64,000 bases of DNA, taken from positions 1 through 64,000 of the forward strand of contig JAQXLA010000005.1 in assembly GCA_029011315.1 (NCBI GenBank). Direction: 5' to 3'. This document shows, one piece after another, positions 45,231-54,506 of the stretch (within the stretch, counting starts at the first letter, position 1; the number at the start of each line of letters is the position of its first letter). Position numbers and translations under genes: made by a program. Source of the DNA: Desulfovibrionaceae bacterium. Its GTDB lineage: Bacteria; Desulfobacterota; Desulfovibrionia; Desulfovibrionales; Desulfovibrionaceae. The notes under the pieces are model-generated. The model was not told the DNA's origin and ran no database searches. It saw only the letters and a program-made list of their open reading frames with translations.

Positions 45231-46499
45231 ATGCGTTTGCTCATCATCGGCTCAGGAGGCAGGGAACATGCTCTGGCCTGGCGATTCCATCGGGCTGGAC
45301 ACACCGTATTTTGCGCTCCTGGGAACGGAGGTACGGCAAAGGAAGGCGTGAACATCGCAATCGCCGATGACGACATTCCAGCTCTCGTACAGTTCGCCCG
45401 GGACAAATCTATCGATCTAGTCGTTCCAGGTCCAGAACTGCCCCTGACACTGGGCATTACAGATGCCATGAAAGAAGCTGGAATCCGCTGTTTCGGCCCA
45501 GACCGCTACTGCGCTCAACTTGAGGGAAGCAAGTCTTTCGCAAAAGATGTCATGAAACGCTCCGGCGTTCCTACCGCACCTTTCGAAGTTTTCAGCTCTC
45601 TTGACCAAGCAGAAACCTTTATCAGAAAACAAGGTGCACCTCTGGTGATCAAAGCCGACGGACTGGCTGCAGGAAAAGGCGTCATTATTGCGCAGAGTGA
45701 AAAGGAAGCTCTGGACGCCGTCCGTATGATACTTAAGGAAAAAGCCTTTGGAAATGCCGGTTCACAAGTCGTTATTGAACGTTTTCTCTGCGGAGAGGAA
45801 GTTTCTCTCCTGGCATTCTGCTCCGGAGAGCAGGCCGTTCCTCTTCCTTCTGCCCAAGATCATAAAGCGGCCTTTGACGGCGATACCGGTCCTAACACCG
45901 GAGGTATGGGCGCCTATAGTCCCGCACCGGTTCTCCCTGACACTGATCTTGAACGCATCTCAGATCTCGTTATTCGTCCTATTTTGCATTGCATGGCTAA
46001 AGACGGGCATCCCTATACCGGCATTCTGTATGCCGGTTTGATGATGACTGAAGATGGTCCCATGGTGCTGGAATACAATGTCCGTTTTGGCGATCCGGAA
46101 TGCCAACCCCTGCTGATGCGACTCGAAACGGATCCGGCTGAAATCATGATGGCCTGCATTGAACACAATTTGGACGCGATTCCGTTATCTATTCGACAGG
46201 AATCCGCTTTGGGCGTCGTCATCGTCGCAGACGGCTATCCGGGAAAATATCCCAAAGGAATGGAGATTCACGGACTTGAAGAAGCGGATACAACAGACAA
46301 CATTACCGTATTTCAGGCGGGGACAGTCAGAGACGGGAATCTGACAAAAACCAACGGCGGAAGAATTCTCTGCGTTACGGCGCTGGGCAAAGATCTTGAA
46401 GAAGCACAAAAACGCGCCTACAATACACTTCCCCTGATTGATATCAAACAAACCCGATATCGCACAGATATCGGACAAAAAGGACTCAGGAGGTCATAA
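45231..46499 (+). CDS. purD: Phosphoribosylamine-glycine ligase (PurD)
   Basis: This is the second step of purine synthesis. The 422-residue ATP-grasp enzyme begins MRLLIIGSGGREHALAWR and contains ADGLAAGKGV, DGDTGPNTGGMGAYSP and YNVRFGDPE. ATG 45231 has GGGGAGGA upstream; the longer frame from 45162 is unlike the family. It overlaps purE by one base (TAATG). Confidence 0.97.
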   Translation: MRLLIIGSGGREHALAWRFHRAGHTVFCAPGNGGTAKEGVNIAIADDDIPALVQFARDKSIDLVVPGPELPLTLGITDAMKEAGIRCFGPDRYCAQLEGSKSFAKDVMKRSGVPTAPFEVFSSLDQAETFIRKQGAPLVIKADGLAAGKGVIIAQSEKEALDAVRMILKEKAFGNAGSQVVIERFLCGEEVSLLAFCSGEQAVPLPSAQDHKAAFDGDTGPNTGGMGAYSPAPVLPDTDLERISDLVIRPILHCMAKDGHPYTGILYAGLMMTEDGPMVLEYNVRFGDPECQPLLMRLETDPAEIMMACIEHNLDAIPLSIRQESALGVVIVADGYPGKYPKGMEIHGLEEADTTDNITVFQAGTVRDGNLTKTNGGRILCVTALGKDLEEAQKRAYNTLPLIDIKQTRYRTDIGQKGLRRS

Positions 46500-47005
46500 T
46501 GCAGGCAGCAAAAGTTGCTGTGTTTATGGGATCCAAATCAGATGAGGCCATGATTGCCCCCTGTGCGGAAATCCTCAAACAGCTGGAAATTCCTTTTGTC
46601 TTTACCGTCGCTTCTGCACACCGTACGCCGGAACGTACAGCGCAACTGACGGAAAGACTTGAGGCTGAAGGATGTGAAGTCTTTATCTGTGCCGCAGGCA
46701 TGGCCGCTCATCTCGCCGGAGCTGTTGCCGCGAGGACAATCAAACCCGTCATAGGGATCCCCGTAGCAGGTTCTCCGCTGTGCGGCATGGACGCTCTGTT
46801 CGCCACTGTGCAAATGCCTCCAGGGTTTCCCGTGGCTACAGTAGCCCTGGATAAGGCCGGAGCGCGCAATGCGGCCTGGCTTGCCGCTCAGATTCTGGCT
46901 TTGAAGGATCCAAATCTGGCTGAAAAGCTGCAGACAGCACGGAAAAAATTCCGTGACGGCGTGGAAAGTGCCGCTCAGGAAATGGAAGCCAAATACATGA
47001 TCTAA
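46499..47005 (+). CDS. purE: 5-(carboxyamino)imidazole ribonucleotide mutase (PurE)
   Basis: It rearranges N5-CAIR to CAIR in purine synthesis. The 168-residue protein has FMGSKSD, ASAHRTP and [16 protein letters not shown], which resemble class I PurE (SAHRTP rather than SAHKT). Class I normally depends on PurK, and no purK is adjacent. The start overlaps the purD stop. Confidence 0.95.
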   Translation: MQAAKVAVFMGSKSDEAMIAPCAEILKQLEIPFVFTVASAHRTPERTAQLTERLEAEGCEVFICAAGMAAHLAGAVAARTIKPVIGIPVAGSPLCGMDALFATVQMPPGFPVATVALDKAGARNAAWLAAQILALKDPNLAEKLQTARKKFRDGVESAAQEMEAKYMI

Positions 47006-47042
47006 AACAGGTGGGACGGATGACATCCGTCCCGCCTGTTTT
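47004..47042. terminator. Bidirectional terminator between purE and the TPR lipoprotein
   Basis: A 19-bp stem with one wobble (47004-47022 with 47024-47042) has A's at its left base and U's at its right base, so it can terminate both convergent genes. Confidence 0.92.
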
Positions 47043-47043
47043 A

Positions 47044-47625
47044 TCACTTGCATACGTTTTTCTTCCTTGCCAGAGCAATAGGTTCGCAATTGCCCCTGGC
47101 ACAGGCAGTTTCAAAATCCACACAGGCTGCCTGAGTATTGCCTGTCTCCCAATAAAGCGCACCTCTGAGCGTATACGGCCGATGTTCACTGCGAGACAAC
47201 GAAACGGCTTTCTCCAAGTCCTGCTCTGCTCCTTTGAAATTACCCTGCCTTAAAAGCATTAATCCTCTCGAAGCATATCGTGAAGCATCGGGCTTTAAGC
47301 GGATTGCTCTGGTAAGATCGTCAAAAGCTTCGTCCCAATATCCCAGAGACGCCAATGCCAGCCCTCGACGCTCCAAAGCTTCAGCATACTCAGGCTCAAG
47401 CATCAGAGCTTCATCCAGATACGATACAGCTTCCTGAGGATTGCTGCATATTTCACTGCCCTTCCACAGCACATTGGCCTTGGCAAAGGCAATTTCAGCC
47501 TGAGGATTTCTTTTTCCAGATACTCCGGTAGGATTCGCCTGTTTTGGCACTTCAGGATCAGGGGTAAATACAGAACAGCCGGCAAGCAGGATAATCAGCA
47601 GAACACAACTGAAACGCAGCGACAC
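47044..47625 (-). CDS. TPR-repeat lipoprotein
   Basis: The 193-residue protein has a short signal with the lipobox LLAGC (Cys at about residue 17) and then three to four TPR repeats (about 50-165: YAEALERRGLALASLGYWDEAFDDL and following). A cysteine-containing tail (CVDFETACARGNC) ends the protein. It should be a lipid-anchored scaffold or assembly factor. GTG 47625 is chosen with AAGGAA upstream and 13 bases after mutL; the longer frame lies inside mutL. Confidence 0.85.
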   Translation of the reverse strand: MSLRFSCVLLIILLAGCSVFTPDPEVPKQANPTGVSGKRNPQAEIAFAKANVLWKGSEICSNPQEAVSYLDEALMLEPEYAEALERRGLALASLGYWDEAFDDLTRAIRLKPDASRYASRGLMLLRQGNFKGAEQDLEKAVSLSRSEHRPYTLRGALYWETGNTQAACVDFETACARGNCEPIALARKKNVCK

Positions 47626-47638
47626 TTCCTTCTCCTGT

Positions 47639-49615
47639 TCAACGCTTGAAAAGCCGATCAAGATCGGCAATAGACCATGATAACACGCAAGGGCGGCCAT
47701 GCGGGCAATATTCTCTATCTTCCGCATTCAGCCACTGCCGTATCAAATTCAGGGCTTCGTCTTCAGAAAGGCTATCTCCGGCCTTAATGGCAGCCTTGCA
47801 GGCCATGCCTGCCCATAATGCATTCAAGTCACTGACGCTACCTGAAAGAGATTCCTTCAAAAACGATGCAGCATTCTCCCGAGAAAGCATTCCGGGGATG
47901 GATGTGACTGTAACGCCTTTTGCCGTACCCAGATCTCTCATTTTTAAAGAAAACCCAAGGGAGATCAGTGTATCCCACAGTTCTTCAAGCCGTTCCAGCT
48001 CCGCCCGATGCAGCGTAAAATCCAAAGGGAGAACCAAAGTCTGAGCAGGACCTGACACACCCCGTTTTTGCAGCTGCGAGACCAGCACCCTTTCATGGGC
48101 GGCATGTTGATCCAAAAGAATAAAAGAGGCATTTTCCCTGTCATTGCGCATATCCTGCAGCATCAGGTAGCTGTTTCCCAGCTGCCCAAGATAGCGATAG
48201 GGACCGATAACGGCTCCAAAAGTCTGTTGCTGATTAAGAGGGGAAGCGACATACTCTGCAGGAGCATCGCACACGTTTTCTGAACAAATCGGTTGAATTT
48301 TCCTTTGGTCTGTCCATGCATTTTTTACAAATTCCGGAGGGATTTCACGGAATTCCGTCTTCTTTCCTAAGAGATCTCTTTGAGGAGGACAGAAATCCGG
48401 CACAAAGCTGACTTCTTCCGCATCAACAGATTTTTGTTCAGGTTTGGCAGACCATCCATCAGCTGCTCCCCAAAATCCTGCCGGAGTACTTTCAGCAGCC
48501 TTTTTTTCAGGCTTCAAAAGATTCGTTTGCTCATAAAAAACATTATCAACAGCGTTATTTTGTTCTGCACTCACTCCAGCATCGTTAAATCCATGCGCAT
48601 CTAACGCTTGCCTGATAGCATGCATAACTATACTGAAAACACGGTTTTCATCACGAAAACGCACTTCACTCTTGGCCGGATGTACATTCACGTCCACATC
48701 TGCCGGATCAAGAGTCATAAACAGAATTGACTGCGGATATTCCCGAGCAAGAAGACGCCCCTTGTAGGCTTCTCGTACCGCTCTCTGAAGCAATTTGTCT
48801 GAGACGCTCCTGCCATTGACATACAGCCAGAGACGATCACTTCTAACATGCGGCTTTTCCGGAGGTGCTGTAAAACCAGCGACAGAGATACCCTCTCCAG
48901 ATGCAGAAAACGGGAATAAAGCGTCTGCAACATCCGGAGGCCACACTTCTCTCAATCTTGCCCGCACATCATCCTCTGCACGAAATCGCAAAAGTTCCCG
49001 ATTTCCAGCTACAAGACGAAATGAAATGCTCTCATGCGCCATCGCCAACCGCGCAACGATATCCGTAATGCGCTTTTGTTCAGCAGACGCGGACTTAAGA
49101 AACTTCAATCTGGCAGGAACATTTCGAAATAAATCCCGAATTGCAATTTTGGTACCTTTCGTATAGGCACAGGGACCTCGTTGAACAATCTCACCTCCAG
49201 AAAGTTCCAAAAAAGCCCCCATTGCCTCAGGATCGTCCCTAAAAAATTCCGACGAACTTTCTATCCTCACCTGAGCAACAGAGGCAATGCTTGGCAATGC
49301 TTCGCCTCGAAAACCAAAAGTATGAATATTCCATAAATCGTCAAAATCACTGATTTTGCTTGTTGCATGTCGCGAAAAAGCCAGTTCCAGCTCCTCTTCC
49401 ATCATTCCAGAACCATTATCTGTTACGCGGATGAGTTCCTGACCTCCATTTTCCAAAAAAATTTCAATGTCATTCGCGCCAGCATCAAGGCTGTTTTCTA
49501 TTAGTTCCTTCACTACCCCTGCGGGACGATCAACGACTTCTCCGGCAGCAATACGATTGCACAGTCCTGGAGGAAGCTGATGTATTCTTGGCGTGTATTT
49601 CATATTGGCATCCAT
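47639..49615 (-). CDS. mutL: DNA mismatch repair protein MutL
   Basis: The 658-residue protein has the GHKL ATPase domain (residues 1-335: IAAGEVVDRPAGVVKELIENSLDAG, NGSGM, HATSKI, GFRGEAL) and a C-terminal dimerisation domain. The C-terminal region keeps DQHAAHE, an ACKAA segment, CPHGRP and a terminal LFKR, which are features of the endonuclease-type MutL; the last acidic residue of the first motif is replaced by Ser. The start is uncertain: ATG 49615 or ATG 49603, neither with a good ribosome site. The partner mutS is not in the window. Confidence 0.94.
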   Translation of the reverse strand: MDANMKYTPRIHQLPPGLCNRIAAGEVVDRPAGVVKELIENSLDAGANDIEIFLENGGQELIRVTDNGSGMMEEELELAFSRHATSKISDFDDLWNIHTFGFRGEALPSIASVAQVRIESSSEFFRDDPEAMGAFLELSGGEIVQRGPCAYTKGTKIAIRDLFRNVPARLKFLKSASAEQKRITDIVARLAMAHESISFRLVAGNRELLRFRAEDDVRARLREVWPPDVADALFPFSASGEGISVAGFTAPPEKPHVRSDRLWLYVNGRSVSDKLLQRAVREAYKGRLLAREYPQSILFMTLDPADVDVNVHPAKSEVRFRDENRVFSIVMHAIRQALDAHGFNDAGVSAEQNNAVDNVFYEQTNLLKPEKKAAESTPAGFWGAADGWSAKPEQKSVDAEEVSFVPDFCPPQRDLLGKKTEFREIPPEFVKNAWTDQRKIQPICSENVCDAPAEYVASPLNQQQTFGAVIGPYRYLGQLGNSYLMLQDMRNDRENASFILLDQHAAHERVLVSQLQKRGVSGPAQTLVLPLDFTLHRAELERLEELWDTLISLGFSLKMRDLGTAKGVTVTSIPGMLSRENAASFLKESLSGSVSDLNALWAGMACKAAIKAGDSLSEDEALNLIRQWLNAEDREYCPHGRPCVLSWSIADLDRLFKR

Positions 49616-49723
49616 AACGTTACGGCGCAATTATTTTGACAGCATCACAGGCTGCAAAGTTAGCTTTACGGCATAACTCATGAAAAATGAAGAAAAAACA
49701 AATCGAAAAACTAAAAAATGATA

Positions 49724-49752
49724 TTGACATTCTTTTTCAAAAAGAATAATAA
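49724..49752 (+). promoter_or_regulatory. feoA promoter with a perfect 19-bp palindromic operator
   Basis: Consensus TTGACA (49724-49729) and TAATAA (49747-49752) are spaced by exactly 17 bases. The spacer is filled by a perfect palindrome ATTCTTTTT-C-AAAAAGAAT (49729-49747). A repressor bound there would block RNA polymerase. Because the gene is feoA, an iron regulator such as Fur or DtxR is the obvious candidate, but the motif is not a textbook Fur box. Confidence 0.75.
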
Positions 49753-49806
49753 GTAACCCAATCAGGAACAAATCATTTTAATTTATGTTTTTATAGGAGA
49801 TTTCAC

Positions 49807-50070
49807 ATGGATATGCAGGAACAAACGCCTCAAACAACCGCATGCTCTCTCAGAGAGCTGAATGTTGAGGAAAAAGCCCGTATCGTCAGTATCAAAGCCT
49901 GCGGGGAACTTGGCCGCCGCATTCGTGATATGGGGCTGGTTCCAGGCGTTGATGTGGAAGTTATCGGACGAGCACCTCTTCGAGATCCCATTGCTCTGCG
50001 AATCTCCGGCTTTACACTGACTCTCCGTAATAATGAAGCCGACTTAATATTTGTCGAACGCCTTAAATAA
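49807..50070 (+). CDS. feoA: FeoA-domain protein
   Basis: The 87-residue cytosolic protein is an SH3-like FeoA domain (LGRRIRDMGLVPGVDVEVIGRAPLRDPIALRISG). FeoA usually assists the ferrous iron channel FeoB. Here it stands alone, flanked by mutL and a convergent membrane protein, with no feoB next to it. Its strong palindrome-bearing promoter suggests regulation by iron or another signal. AGGAGA precedes ATG 49807. Confidence 0.93.
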   Translation: MDMQEQTPQTTACSLRELNVEEKARIVSIKACGELGRRIRDMGLVPGVDVEVIGRAPLRDPIALRISGFTLTLRNNEADLIFVERLK

Positions 50071-50091
50071 AAAATGGCCTATTCAGCAGGC

Positions 50092-50130
50092 AAAAAAGGC
50101 GGCAGCTTGGCAAGGCCTGCCGCCTTTTTT
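50092..50130. terminator. Strong bidirectional terminator after feoA
   Basis: A perfect 14-bp stem (50092-50105 with 50117-50130) carries six A's at its left base and six U's at its right base. It ends feoA and the convergent membrane-protein gene. Confidence 0.94.
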
Positions 50131-50134
50131 GCTG

Positions 50135-51100
50135 TCAATTTTTACAGCTTCGTCCATCACTGCGGGAACAACGGCTTTCAATAGATAGCTCCGACGGCAG
50201 GAAATAATCCGTATGATCCGTCACTGCTTTTTTTTCATCTCTGGCAGGCGCTACCAGGATGCCGGGAAATCCATTCAAAGACATAAACGGCAGAATGCCT
50301 CCATTGGCCGACATAACTCGGGCTCTATTTTTCCAAAGACGAAACTGCAGCAGCAAGGCACTGAAAGAACTGCGAGCACCTAACGACAACTCAGAAGCAT
50401 ATCCGGCCTGTTTCAGGGCATCTGTCAAAGACAGATCCGGATTATCCTGCATCAAAATAGTCATTTCATGAATCAACGTAAAATCTCTTTCTGTTTCAGC
50501 CACAGGATAAAACGAAAAGGATTTTCTTTCAGCATCGGGGAAGCTGTCAAGCATTTTCAGACAGGCACTGCATGTCGGAGAAAAAAATACGGCTCCATGA
50601 TCTTCTCCCTCAGCCGAAACCAAAGCCCATGGAGCATTCAGAGCATGAACAGATCCTCCAAGAGAGAGAAGAAAAAGTAATCCCCATGCAACAAGCAGCC
50701 ACGAAAACTTTGCTTTTCTCTCACCATATCCTGTTTTAGCGGCATGAAAGCCCGCATATGACAAGGCCAGCAACAACGCAACGACAAGGCAAGAGAGACA
50801 TGGCAGTGTTGAGGTCATCACCAAAAGAAGGACACAGTCTGTGACAAGGGATACGGCGCATACTATTCTTCCAGCACGGACAAGGCCAAAAAGAGCGAAC
50901 AAGACCGCAGCACAGAAAACTCCAATTCCAAGCCACCATGGGGAATATCCGGAAAACATCATGCTCTGAAACATCTGACATCCGGATGAAAAACACGGCA
51001 CTGATTCAGGTAATGCAAGATTCCATAAAGAAAAACACAAGCCTGACAATCCCGTCAGCAGAGGAAACCACAGAGGACCGCGAAATCGGGAGCTATGCAC
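50135..51100 (-). CDS. VKOR-like membrane protein with thioredoxin-like CxxC domain
   Basis: The 321-residue protein has about four to five N-terminal membrane helices (residues 10-155). Paired cysteines CFSSGC and CLSC lie in or near the helices, as in vitamin K epoxide reductase homologues. A soluble domain follows with FFSPTCSACLKM (CxxC near residue 180), a thioredoxin-like centre. It may form disulfides in the periplasm by handing electrons to quinone, without DsbB. GTG 51100 has AAGAAGGG upstream. The family call is by pattern only. Confidence 0.7.
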   Translation of the reverse strand: MHSSRFRGPLWFPLLTGLSGLCFSLWNLALPESVPCFSSGCQMFQSMMFSGYSPWWLGIGVFCAAVLFALFGLVRAGRIVCAVSLVTDCVLLLVMTSTLPCLSCLVVALLLALSYAGFHAAKTGYGERKAKFSWLLVAWGLLFLLSLGGSVHALNAPWALVSAEGEDHGAVFFSPTCSACLKMLDSFPDAERKSFSFYPVAETERDFTLIHEMTILMQDNPDLSLTDALKQAGYASELSLGARSSFSALLLQFRLWKNRARVMSANGGILPFMSLNGFPGILVAPARDEKKAVTDHTDYFLPSELSIESRCSRSDGRSCKN

Positions 51101-51129
51101 CGTTTTACCCTTCTTAGGAATGTTAAAGA

Positions 51130-52155
51130 CTATGATAAGGCCGAAGCATACCAGTCTCCAGCATGCTTTAAGCCGCTGCGCACAGAAAATTCTGGATGAT
51201 ATCCGAGTTTTTCAGACGCTCTGGAAATATCCGCCAGAGAATGACGCACATCGCCGGAGCGAAAATCACGATATACCGGATCGAGCTGTGCGACATGAAT
51301 ACCATGACGCTCTACTTCACTGCGAATTAGATGAAAAAGTTCATTCAGCGTCGTGCTCTGGCCAAAAGCGACATTATAGATCATATTGCGATGCGCTTCT
51401 TCCGCAAAAGAAGCCAGAATATTCGCCTGAATGACATTTTCAATAAAACAAAAATCCCTGGAAGTTTCTCCGTCGCCATTGATATATACAGTCCGTCCGG
51501 CAATAAAGTCTGAAAACCACAGAGGAATAACGGCAGCGTACGCTCCATGCGGATCCTGCCTTTTGCCAAAGACATTGAAGTAGCGCAGGCCAATGCTTTT
51601 AAAGCCATAGCAACGTGCAAATACATCAGCGTACAATTCATTGACGTATTTGGTTACGGCATACGGCGAAAGAGGATGCCCAATGATGTCCTCCTGCTTT
51701 GGCAGACATACAGAATCGCCATATGTCGAACTGGAAGCAGCATAGACAAAGCTTTGAACCTGCGCATCTCTGGCTGCGCATAGCATGTTCAGAAAGCCGT
51801 CAATGTTGCAGCTGTTCGTGTTCATGGGATTATCAATGGATCGGGGGACGGAACCAAGCGCCGCCTCATGAAGCACATGATCAACGCCACAACACACTTT
51901 ACGACATATATCAGGATCCCGAATATCTCCTTCAATAAAATGGAATCTTGCACGCTGCTCACAGCTCAGGCCTGAAACGGCGAGTTCAAGATTGCGGCGG
52001 TATCCCGTTAAAAAATTATCAAGTCCTGCAACGCGCTGATTATGCCGTAAAAGGGCTTCTACAAGATTGGATCCTATAAAACCGGCAGCTCCTGTTACAA
52101 GCCAGGTTTCTTCCTGATCATCCATTCGACTTAAAATATCATGATATAATGCCAT
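51130..52155 (-). CDS. NAD-dependent nucleotide-sugar 4-epimerase (WbpP-like)
   Basis: The 341-residue SDR has GAAGFIGSN (residues about 24-32), the SSS-x-YG serine motif (AASSSTYG) and the catalytic [36 protein letters not shown] and [19 protein letters not shown] resemble UDP-GlcNAc/GalNAc 4-epimerases of the WbpP group. It would feed surface polysaccharide synthesis. I chose ATG 52155 (GGAGAG upstream). It follows queA by 20 bases. Confidence 0.87.
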   Translation of the reverse strand: MALYHDILSRMDDQEETWLVTGAAGFIGSNLVEALLRHNQRVAGLDNFLTGYRRNLELAVSGLSCEQRARFHFIEGDIRDPDICRKVCCGVDHVLHEAALGSVPRSIDNPMNTNSCNIDGFLNMLCAARDAQVQSFVYAASSSTYGDSVCLPKQEDIIGHPLSPYAVTKYVNELYADVFARCYGFKSIGLRYFNVFGKRQDPHGAYAAVIPLWFSDFIAGRTVYINGDGETSRDFCFIENVIQANILASFAEEAHRNMIYNVAFGQSTTLNELFHLIRSEVERHGIHVAQLDPVYRDFRSGDVRHSLADISRASEKLGYHPEFSVRSGLKHAGDWYASALS

Positions 52156-52175
52156 TGCTTCATCTCTCCGCAAAA

Positions 52176-53240
52176 TTAACAAATCAGCATCGCATCACCA
52201 TAAGAGAAAAAACGGTATTTCCGCTTTACAGCACTGCGGTAGATATCCAGCATCTTCTCTCTTCCCGTCAAGGCAGAAACCAGCATCAGCAAGGTTGATT
52301 CAGGGAGATGAAAATTCGTAATCAGTCCATCGATAATCCGAAATTCATACCCGGGATAAATAAAGCAGTTTACGTTGCCAAAATACGATACAATCTCGCC
52401 TCTGGAAGCCGCAACAGCCTCTAGAGTACGCACGGACGTCGTACCAACTGCAATTACAGGACGCCCGTCTTTCTTGGCTTGACGTATATTGTTTGCCGTT
52501 TCCTCAGAAATTTCGACAAACTCTTCATGCATCACATGATTGCGAATATCTTCACACCGAACAGGGCTGAACGTACCGTATCCTACATGCAGTGTGACTT
52601 CATCCCAGTGCAGACCGGCATTGAGCAGTTTCTGCCTGATTTCGGGAGTAAAATGAAGCCCTGCAGTAGGCGCCGCGACAGATCCTGTTTTGTCATCTCT
52701 GGCATAGCAGGTCTGATATGAGCTTCTGTCCCCCTCTGTATCTTCTCTATGAATATACGGAGGAAGCGGAAGATGACCGAATCGCTCCAGAATCGTCTGC
52801 AAATTGCCCTGCCAGGTCAGGCGAACACGATGTCTGCCGAAATCTTTTTTTTCCAGAACAGTCAGGAGGAGATCGCCGTCCATTGTGAGCACATCTCCGG
52901 AATGAAGGCGCTTCGAAGGCTTCAGGAGACCTTCAACCTCAGCCTCTCCTGCCGTGACATTCAGAAAAGGTAATGGTGTCAAAAGCAAAAATTCCGCAGC
53001 TCCGCCTCCGTGACGCTTGCCAAACAGACGCGCAGGAATTACCCGTGAATTATTAGCCACCAGAAGAGCGTCTTTTGGAAGCCAACTTGCAAGATCCGCA
53101 AAATGCGCATCCTCTGACTTGCCAGTCTCTCTGTCTACAACGAGAAGGCGATCTGTTCCCCGTTCAGCGGGATGCTGTGCGATGAGATCGGGAGGAAGAT
53201 CGTACTGATATGAAGAAAGCTTAAAATCAAGTTCATTCAT
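52176..53240 (-). CDS. queA: S-adenosylmethionine:tRNA ribosyltransferase-isomerase (QueA)
   Basis: It transfers the ribosyl part of SAM to preQ1 in tRNA during queuosine synthesis. The 354-residue protein begins with the family start [20 protein letters not shown], and has [17 protein letters not shown] and [16 protein letters not shown]. It is in one run with the sugar epimerase gene but far from queC. The start is ATG 53240. Confidence 0.97.
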   Translation of the reverse strand: MNELDFKLSSYQYDLPPDLIAQHPAERGTDRLLVVDRETGKSEDAHFADLASWLPKDALLVANNSRVIPARLFGKRHGGGAAEFLLLTPLPFLNVTAGEAEVEGLLKPSKRLHSGDVLTMDGDLLLTVLEKKDFGRHRVRLTWQGNLQTILERFGHLPLPPYIHREDTEGDRSSYQTCYARDDKTGSVAAPTAGLHFTPEIRQKLLNAGLHWDEVTLHVGYGTFSPVRCEDIRNHVMHEEFVEISEETANNIRQAKKDGRPVIAVGTTSVRTLEAVAASRGEIVSYFGNVNCFIYPGYEFRIIDGLITNFHLPESTLLMLVSALTGREKMLDIYRSAVKRKYRFFSYGDAMLIC

Positions 53241-53394
53241 TGATACTTTGATCCACAGTTCAATAAAATTTAGCCAGCAAAATATAGCAACCGGGGAGGG
53301 TCATTGTCCAGTTTGCTTTCCGGTACTGCCTCCGGGCTCTGTTGTTTTATTACGCAATAAGAGATATAACAAACCATCTGTAAAAGGAGTCCGT

Positions 53395-53649
53395 ATGATG
53401 AAATACCTCATTATGGAAGATTTTTCAGGACACCCGGTTCTTTTCACGTTTCCGAACCGGGTTAATCATGCCGATATGAGGGAGCAGCTGCCCTATAATC
53501 GAGTCATCAGCGCAGGCTATTTTTCTCTGCAGAATGGCAAATTTATCTGCTCCGGCGGATGTGCAGAACTGCAGGCTTCAGCTGATGCTGAAAAAGATTC
53601 GGTTTTTATCAGCAAATGTTTTACAGCCGGGGAGGACTTCCGTGCCTGA
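53395..53649 (+). CDS. Small hypothetical protein upstream of mutM
   Basis: The 84-residue product begins MMKYLIMEDFSGHPVLFTFPNRVNHADMRE and has a C-terminal cysteine segment FICSGGCAEL. AAAGGAG precedes ATG 53395, which supports translation. Its stop overlaps the mutM start by eight bases, so it is co-translated with mutM. No membrane segment or known domain is visible. I do not recognise the family. Confidence 0.72.
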   Translation: MMKYLIMEDFSGHPVLFTFPNRVNHADMREQLPYNRVISAGYFSLQNGKFICSGGCAELQASADAEKDSVFISKCFTAGEDFRA

Positions 53650-54469
53650 GCTTCCGGAAGTGGAAACCATTGCCAGAACATTGGCACCTGGTATTACAGG
53701 ACGCGTGATTACCGCTGTACATACAGACTGTGAACGTTCCGTGCAGGGATCCTCTCTGGAAGAAGCCAAGGGACAACGTTGTCTTGTGCCATTCCGGCGG
53801 GGAAAACTGCTAATTATTCCCTTCGAAAATACAGGACTGCCGTCTGAAGAGCAAAAAAAAGGGCTTGTGTTTCATTTGCGCATGACAGGACGCCTGATAA
53901 TCTTTCCTCATGGGACGAAACCGCATGCCCATACCAGACTTCGCTTTGAATTGGATGACGGCAACGTACTCTTCTTTGATGATACCAGAAAATTCGGTTT
54001 TGCAGCTTTAATTTCGGAAACGATGCTGAAGCATTGGAAATTTTGGCAGGAACTTGGCCCGGAACCTCTCGACATAGATTCAGAATTATTCGTTTCACGC
54101 TTTCAGGGTTCAAGGCGAACCATAAAAGCAATGCTGCTGGATCAAAAAGTGATTGCTGGCTGCGGCAATATTTATGCGGATGAAAGCCTGTTTCGTGCCG
54201 GCATCCGTCCTGATGCATCTGACATTTCCACAGCGCGCCTTCGCAAGCTGCATCAGGCATTGCGTGAAGTGCTTCTGGAATCCATCGAAGCTTGCGGCAG
54301 CTCCATACGCGACTACCGTATGGCTAATGGGGATGCAGGGTCTTTTCAAAACCACTTTCGTGTATACGGCCGAGCAAAGGAGCCTTGCTGCTCCTGCGGT
54401 CAGCCTCTTGTTTCGGACAAAATCGCCGGACGAACGACGGTTTACTGCCCGAGTTGCCAGACACTCTGA
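53642..54469 (+). CDS. mutM: Formamidopyrimidine-DNA glycosylase (MutM/Fpg)
   Basis: It removes 8-oxoguanine and other oxidised purines and nicks the DNA. The 275-residue protein starts with the catalytic Pro2-Glu3 (PELPEVETIAR). It has the middle CGNIYADESLFRAGI and the C-terminal zinc finger with C-x2-C ... C-x2-C (CCSCGQPL, YCPSCQ). The GTG start at 53642 is fixed by the required N-terminal Pro and by GGGGAGG upstream. Confidence 0.97.
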   Translation: MPELPEVETIARTLAPGITGRVITAVHTDCERSVQGSSLEEAKGQRCLVPFRRGKLLIIPFENTGLPSEEQKKGLVFHLRMTGRLIIFPHGTKPHAHTRLRFELDDGNVLFFDDTRKFGFAALISETMLKHWKFWQELGPEPLDIDSELFVSRFQGSRRTIKAMLLDQKVIAGCGNIYADESLFRAGIRPDASDISTARLRKLHQALREVLLESIEACGSSIRDYRMANGDAGSFQNHFRVYGRAKEPCCSCGQPLVSDKIAGRTTVYCPSCQTL

Positions 54470-54506
54470 CAACTTTGATCTGATACTCTCTTAAGGATGC
54501 ATTTGT

